Positions 5,762-8,576 of a DNA stretch of 8,576 bases are shown one piece after another. Position numbers and translations under genes: made by a program. The stretch lies in contig DIEK01000116.1 in NCBI GenBank assembly GCA_002418595.1, forward strand, positions 1 to 8,576, in the 5' to 3' direction. Positions within the stretch are counted from its first letter, which is position 1. Each line of letters begins with the position of its first letter. The notes beneath the pieces were generated by a model, which was not told where the DNA came from, made no database searches, and was given only the letters and a program-made list of their open reading frames with translations. Source of the stretch: Candidatus Omnitrophica bacterium UBA5776 (GTDB lineage Bacteria; Omnitrophota; Gorgyraeia; Gygaellales; Profunditerraquicolaceae).

Positions 5762-6829
5762 ATGATTAAAACCAGAATAATCTGCACGCTCGGGCCGAGT
5801 TCCTCGAGCCGGACAATACTCAGGAAGATGATGCTTGCGGGGATGGACGTGGGGCGCCTGAATTTCTCCCATGGCAAACCGCAGGAATTACTTCATAAAA
5901 TAAGTCTCATCCGGTCCCTGAATTCCAAATACCGCAGGCGCATAAAACTTCTCGGGGACCTGCAGGGGCATCGCGTAAGGATAGGCGAACTTTCGGGGCC
6001 AGTAGAGCTTGCTAAACGAAAAGTATTCTGGCTTACCCGGCAAAGAATAAAGGGGACTTCAGAGAAGGTATCTTTTGATTACCCGGGTCCGTTGAAGGCC
6101 ATAAAAAACGGGTACTCGATATTCATAGACGACGGGAATATATGCTTGGAGGTCATCGGCAGGACGAGAAACAGCCTGAAGACAAAAGTAATCGTCGGCG
6201 GATTGCTGAAAGCGCATAAAGGGGTAAATATCCCGCAGGCAAGGCTTGAGTTCGGCGGCAAGCCGGATGGCAGTGCTTTGGCTTCCGATAGCCGAAGCCA
6301 TATCAGCCGGAAGGATGCGGAGGATATAATTTTCTGCGAAAAAAATGGCATTGAGTATATAGCGCAGTCGTTCGTGCGCACCGGCAAGGATATACTGGAG
6401 GTAAGAAAAATACTTGCCCCTGCTTCGCGGTGCCGGATCATCGCTAAGATAGAGTGCCGGGAAGGCATAAAGAATATCGACGAAATAATCAAGGTCTCCG
6501 ACGGAATTATGATAGCGCGGGGGGATATGGGGGTATCGTTACCGATATACGAAATCCCCGTCATACAGAAGATAATCATCAGAAAATGCAACCGCGCGGG
6601 GAAATTTGTCATTACTGCCACGCAGATGCTTGAGAGCATGACCGAGAATCTCCGGCCTACGCGCGCGGAGGCGACGGATGTGGCCAACGCGGTATTGGAC
6701 GGGACGGATTTTGTGATGCTTTCCGCCGAAACCGCCACAGGCCGGTATCCGGTTGAGACAGTGGCTATGATGAACAATATCATCAAGTTTACCGAGAATT
6801 TTAAAAGGACGCAGAAGGCTTGTGGATAG
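5762..6829 (+). CDS. pyk: Pyruvate kinase, short form lacking the C-terminal domain
   Basis: The product has the A and B domains of pyruvate kinase, which makes pyruvate and ATP from phosphoenolpyruvate and ADP. Visible motifs: [11 protein letters not shown] at the N-terminus; R32-L-N34-F-S36-H; GDLQG near 65-69 (then H-R where P-K is usual); the catalytic block [10 protein letters not shown] with K229 and E231; ARGDMGV with D255; ATQMLESM with T287; and the signature [19 protein letters not shown] followed by [15 protein letters not shown]. The protein stops at 355 residues, whereas usual enzymes have about 470, because the C-terminal domain that binds allosteric effectors is absent. The stop is followed by no recognisable remainder. 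The ATG has GAAAGGA about six bases upstream. It lies 108 bases after tenA, so operon membership is uncertain. Confidence 0.93.
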   Translation: MIKTRIICTLGPSSSSRTILRKMMLAGMDVGRLNFSHGKPQELLHKISLIRSLNSKYRRRIKLLGDLQGHRVRIGELSGPVELAKRKVFWLTRQRIKGTSEKVSFDYPGPLKAIKNGYSIFIDDGNICLEVIGRTRNSLKTKVIVGGLLKAHKGVNIPQARLEFGGKPDGSALASDSRSHISRKDAEDIIFCEKNGIEYIAQSFVRTGKDILEVRKILAPASRCRIIAKIECREGIKNIDEIIKVSDGIMIARGDMGVSLPIYEIPVIQKIIIRKCNRAGKFVITATQMLESMTENLRPTRAEATDVANAVLDGTDFVMLSAETATGRYPVETVAMMNNIIKFTENFKRTQKACG

Positions 6830-6849
6830 GATGGTGTTTGCGGAGAGAG

Positions 6850-6878
6850 CTTTAGCCCGGAGGAGTTCCCGGGGAAAG
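6850..6878 (+). terminator. Hairpin after pyk, possible weak terminator
   Basis: CTTT (6850-6853) and CCCGG (6856-6860) pair with CCGGG (6869-6873) and AAAG (6875-6878) around an 8-nt loop. No T-tract follows, so it may be a stabilising 3' hairpin rather than an efficient terminator. Confidence 0.3.
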
Positions 6879-6952
6879 AGAAAAATTTAGAATTGTTTCC
6901 CCATGAGCAAAACCGGCAATAGCAGTCTCCTTGTATAATGGCGGAGTTTACT

Positions 6953-7023
6953 GACCAGGGCCGCGCAAGCGGTTATAGGTCTTCGTATGTCTCTGTTCCC
7001 GTAAGAGTTAGCGCTGAACTTAC
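6953..7023 (+). other. Non-coding stretch with two hairpins between pyk and nfnA
   Basis: GACC (6953-6956) pairs with GGTC (6978-6981), enclosing CCGC-GCAA-GCGG (6961-6972) with a GNRA-type tetraloop. A second element, GTAA (7001-7004) with GTT (7007-7009), pairs with AAC (7017-7019) and TTAC (7020-7023). A perfect TATAAT lies just upstream (6934-6939) with no clear -35. No coding potential is seen. It resembles no RNA class I recognise. Confidence 0.3.
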
Positions 7024-7041
7024 AGGTCAAAAAGGTCAAAA
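7024..7041. repeat. Tandem 9-bp direct repeat AGGTCAAAA upstream of the nfnA promoter
   Basis: Two exact copies of AGGTCAAAA (7024-7032 and 7033-7041) end 12 bases before the -35 hexamer. Short direct repeats at this position are typical of binding sites for activators such as response regulators. The regulator is unknown. Confidence 0.4.
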
Positions 7042-7053
7042 AATGTATTATTA

Positions 7054-7082
7054 TTGACAAATAATTTAAATAGAGGTAAATT
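7054..7082 (+). promoter_or_regulatory. Promoter of the nfnA leader
   Basis: A consensus -35 TTGACA (7054-7059) stands 17 bases before TAAATT (7077-7082). Transcription would start near 7089, at the first bases of the shared leader element. The -35 lies inside an inverted repeat, ATTATT-GACA-AATAAT (7050-7065), which could be an operator. Confidence 0.65.
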
Positions 7083-7088
7083 AATAAA

Positions 7089-7199
7089 ACCGCAGAAATC
7101 CCCGGCTTTCAAGATTTCTTAGGTTAACGGTAATTATTAATCCCCTGAGTAATATTCGACAAAGAAGTCCGGGTTTATTCTAAAAGGACTCTTTTTTTT
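7089..7199 (+). promoter_or_regulatory. Candidate structured leader RNA of nfnAB (leader copy 2)
   Basis: The predicted transcript begins with CCGCAGAAATCCCCGGCTTT (7090-7109) plus CAAG, 22 of 24 identical to the MATE operon leader. It ends about 102 nt later in the T8 tract of an intrinsic terminator. CCCGG (7101-7105) in the shared element can pair with CCGGG (7169-7173), which includes the 5' arm of the terminator. The two folds exclude each other, as in an attenuator or riboswitch. No short reading frame typical of peptide-based attenuation is obvious. The ligand, if any, is unknown. Confidence 0.4.
7166..7199 (+). terminator. Intrinsic terminator in the nfnA leader
   Basis: AGTCC (7166-7170) pairs with GGACT (7186-7190). 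Inside, TTTA (7174-7177) pairs with TAAA (7181-7184). C and eight T follow (7192-7199). It lies 67 bases before the nfnA start and downstream of the promoter at 7054, so it would end transcription early unless prevented. Confidence 0.6.
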
Positions 7200-7208
7200 A
7201 TGCCGAAA

Positions 7209-7227
7209 GTGCCTAAAAAATAGGCAC
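7209..7227. repeat. Inverted repeat GTGCCTA-N5-TAGGCAC upstream of nfnA
   Basis: A perfect 7-bp dyad around AAAAA sits between the leader terminator and the nfnA ribosome site. It could be a repressor operator or an mRNA hairpin. It has no T-tract, so it is not a terminator. Confidence 0.45.
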
Positions 7228-7266
7228 AGCAAGAAAGTAAACCAACCTTCTCACTTAAGGATAAAT

Positions 7267-8103
7267 ATGAAGATAATTACTAAAGAAATTCTTGCGGATT
7301 GCCAGGGAACGCGGGTAGTAAAGCTTACCGTTCACGCGCCGGATATCGCCGCCAAAGCCAGGGCAGGCCAATTCGCGATGCTTATGGTCAAGGAAGAGGG
7401 GGAAAGGATCCCGCTTACTGTTGTAGAGACCGATCCGCAAAAAGGCACGATAACGCTTATTCTTCAGGAAATAGGATTGACCACAAAGTTCCTGGGCCGG
7501 ATGGAACCCCAGGATTCGCTCTATTCTATTGTCGGTCCACTGGGCCATCCCACGCATATAGCAAAATACGGCCGAGTAATACTTATAGGCGGGGGCGTGG
7601 GCATCGCGGAGATTTATCCGGTTGCCAGGGCGCTTAAAATCGCGGGCAATCAGGTAACTGCGATCATCGGCGCGCGCACCAAGGAGTTATTGATACTTGA
7701 ACAGCAGCTAAAAGAAACTTGCGATGAATGTATCGTGATGACCGACGACGGCTCTTATGGCCGCAAGGGAGTGATCACGGTGGGCATCGAGGATGTGCTC
7801 AGGCGGGAACCCGTTCACCTGGCCGTGGTCATCGGGCCGGCGGTGATGATGAAGTTCACCGCCCTGCTGACCAGGAGATATGACGTTCCGACCATCGCCA
7901 GCTTGAACACCATCATGGTGGACGGAACTGGCATGTGCGGCGCCTGCCGGGTGTCGGTCGGCGGCAAGACCAAATTCGTTTGCGTCGATGGTCCCGAGTT
8001 CGATGCCCACCAGATCGATTATGACGAGATGATCCAGCGGCTGAATACCTACAAGGCGGAAGAAAAGATATCGTTCGACGGCTATTTGCAGTCGACGTCA
8101 TAA
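7267..8103 (+). CDS. nfnA: NADH-dependent ferredoxin:NADP+ oxidoreductase small subunit (NfnA/SudB-like)
   Basis: The 278-residue flavoprotein is the PyrK-like FAD and [2Fe-2S] subunit of the cytoplasmic NfnAB (also called SudAB) complex, which couples NADH and reduced ferredoxin to NADPH by electron bifurcation. Residues 1-95 form the FAD domain, with GQFAML and RIPLTV. Residues 104-120 hold the nucleotide-binding LIGGGVGIAEIYPVA. The [2Fe-2S] site is D219-GTGM-C224-GA-C227 with C239, matching the one-Asp, three-Cys ligands known for this subunit. The ATG at 7267 has AAGGA (7256-7260) six bases upstream. nfnB starts 12 bases after the stop. Base composition rises from about 50% GC before 7741 to about 59% after it within the gene (hand count). 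A generic PyrK-like subunit is less likely given the nfnB neighbour. Confidence 0.9.
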   Translation: MKIITKEILADCQGTRVVKLTVHAPDIAAKARAGQFAMLMVKEEGERIPLTVVETDPQKGTITLILQEIGLTTKFLGRMEPQDSLYSIVGPLGHPTHIAKYGRVILIGGGVGIAEIYPVARALKIAGNQVTAIIGARTKELLILEQQLKETCDECIVMTDDGSYGRKGVITVGIEDVLRREPVHLAVVIGPAVMMKFTALLTRRYDVPTIASLNTIMVDGTGMCGACRVSVGGKTKFVCVDGPEFDAHQIDYDEMIQRLNTYKAEEKISFDGYLQSTS

Positions 8104-8115
8104 AGGAGAGGCCCC

Positions 8116-8576
8116 ATGCCGGTCGATGCCCAGGATTTGCAAGCCGACAGGAACCAGGAATGGCGGAACGAATTGCGCGGCAGGCTCAGTGCCAAGGAAA
8201 GGAGTGCGCTGCCCCGCGTCAGGATGCCCGAGCTGGATGCGCGGGAAAGAAGCAAGGACTTCCGGGAAGTCAATACCGGCCTGAACGAGGAGATGGCGGT
8301 TCAGGAGGCAAGGCGCTGCCTGGACTGCGCCGCGCCGACCTGCATTTCCGGTTGCCCGGTGAACATCAACATCCCCGGTTTTATCAAGCTGATCGAGAAG
8401 GGGGATTTCGCTGCGGCGGCCAGGAAACTGAAGGAGACCAACGCCCTGCCCGCCGTCTGCGGACGGGTTTGCCCTCAGGAGGTCCAGTGCGAGGCCAACT
8501 GCGTGTACCAGAAGATGAAGAAACCTCCGGTGGCCATCGGCTATCTCGAACGGTTCGCCTCGGATTGCGAGCGCCT
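8116..8576 (+). CDS. nfnB: NADPH-binding large subunit (NfnB/GltD-like), N-terminal part (cut by window end)
   Basis: The first 153 codons of a GltD-type oxidoreductase are visible. The whole subunit is usually about 460 residues and carries a second FAD and the NADPH site, both beyond the window. Two cysteine groups typical of the N-terminal iron-sulfur domain are complete: C68-LD-C71, C76 and C80-P, then C115-GRV-C119-P, C125 and C129. NINIPGFI after the first group and the CGRVCP motif are hallmarks of the GltD/NfnB family. The ATG at 8116 has AAAGGAG (8102-8108), and the gene is 12 bases behind nfnA. Alone it could be the small chain of glutamate synthase, but the nfnA neighbour favours NfnB. 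GC is about 62% by hand count, higher than upstream genes. Confidence 0.9.
   Translation, partial: MPVDAQDLQADRNQEWRNELRGRLSAKERSALPRVRMPELDARERSKDFREVNTGLNEEMAVQEARRCLDCAAPTCISGCPVNINIPGFIKLIEKGDFAAAARKLKETNALPAVCGRVCPQEVQCEANCVYQKMKKPPVAIGYLERFASDCER

Noticed and set aside
5653..5769. Open frame of 38 codons between tenA and pyk, possibly a frameshifted TenA tail or small protein
   Set aside because: It has no ribosome site or sensible start. TenA is already complete with its Glu and FWD motif, and the Trp in the other frame does not line up with the family C-terminus.
6079..6786. Minus-strand open frame of 235 codons
   Set aside because: It lies fully opposite pyk, whose motifs are clear. 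It has no recognisable domain and is best seen as a shadow of codon bias.

Overview
The window looks like a piece of a bacterial genome of moderate GC, probably from an environmental, largely anaerobic or microaerophilic lineage. NfnAB-type electron bifurcation points to anaerobic metabolism, and an iron superoxide dismutase with arsenic and fluoride defence genes points to exposure to oxygen and toxic ions. Three proteins carry Sec-type signal peptides, which suggests an organism with a periplasm. The style resembles candidate-phylum genomes such as Omnitrophota, but this is only an impression and no marker gene settles it.

Bases 1-858 hold the end of an arsenic resistance operon: the C-terminal part of an Acr3-type arsenite efflux pump, overlapped by a thioredoxin-type arsenate reductase (arsC). 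Bases 865-1187 hold a degraded fluoride-resistance locus: a promoter, a well-formed fluoride (crcB) riboswitch, a strong Shine-Dalgarno sequence, and only the first 17 codons of crcB/fluC. Next comes what looks like the end of an IS3/IS481-like insertion sequence with the last codons of its transposase on the minus strand. A superoxide dismutase gene (1188-1883) now sits directly downstream. It has two possible starts, one giving an exported protein and one a cytoplasmic protein, and is followed by an intrinsic terminator.

Bases 2100-5653 carry a leader region and a tight three-gene cluster: a MATE efflux transporter, an exported beta-lactamase-fold serine hydrolase, and a TenA-family protein that unusually carries a signal peptide. 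A short pyruvate kinase without the C-terminal regulatory domain follows at 5762-6829. The 437-base gap 6830-7266 is rich in signals: hairpins, a tandem direct repeat, a near-consensus promoter, a leader with a terminator, and an inverted repeat. Then come nfnA (complete) and nfnB (cut by the window end), the two subunits of the NADH-dependent reduced ferredoxin:NADP+ oxidoreductase.

The main points of interest are: (i) the fluoride riboswitch with its gene destroyed by an IS; (ii) a 24-nt sequence shared by the leaders of the MATE operon and nfnAB, each followed about 100 nt later by a T-tract, which may mark an undescribed leader RNA; (iii) the exported TenA in an operon with a hydrolase and a MATE pump; (iv) an abrupt GC rise inside nfnA, which could be recombination or an assembly join. 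All functional calls rest on reading motifs by eye. No database search was run.
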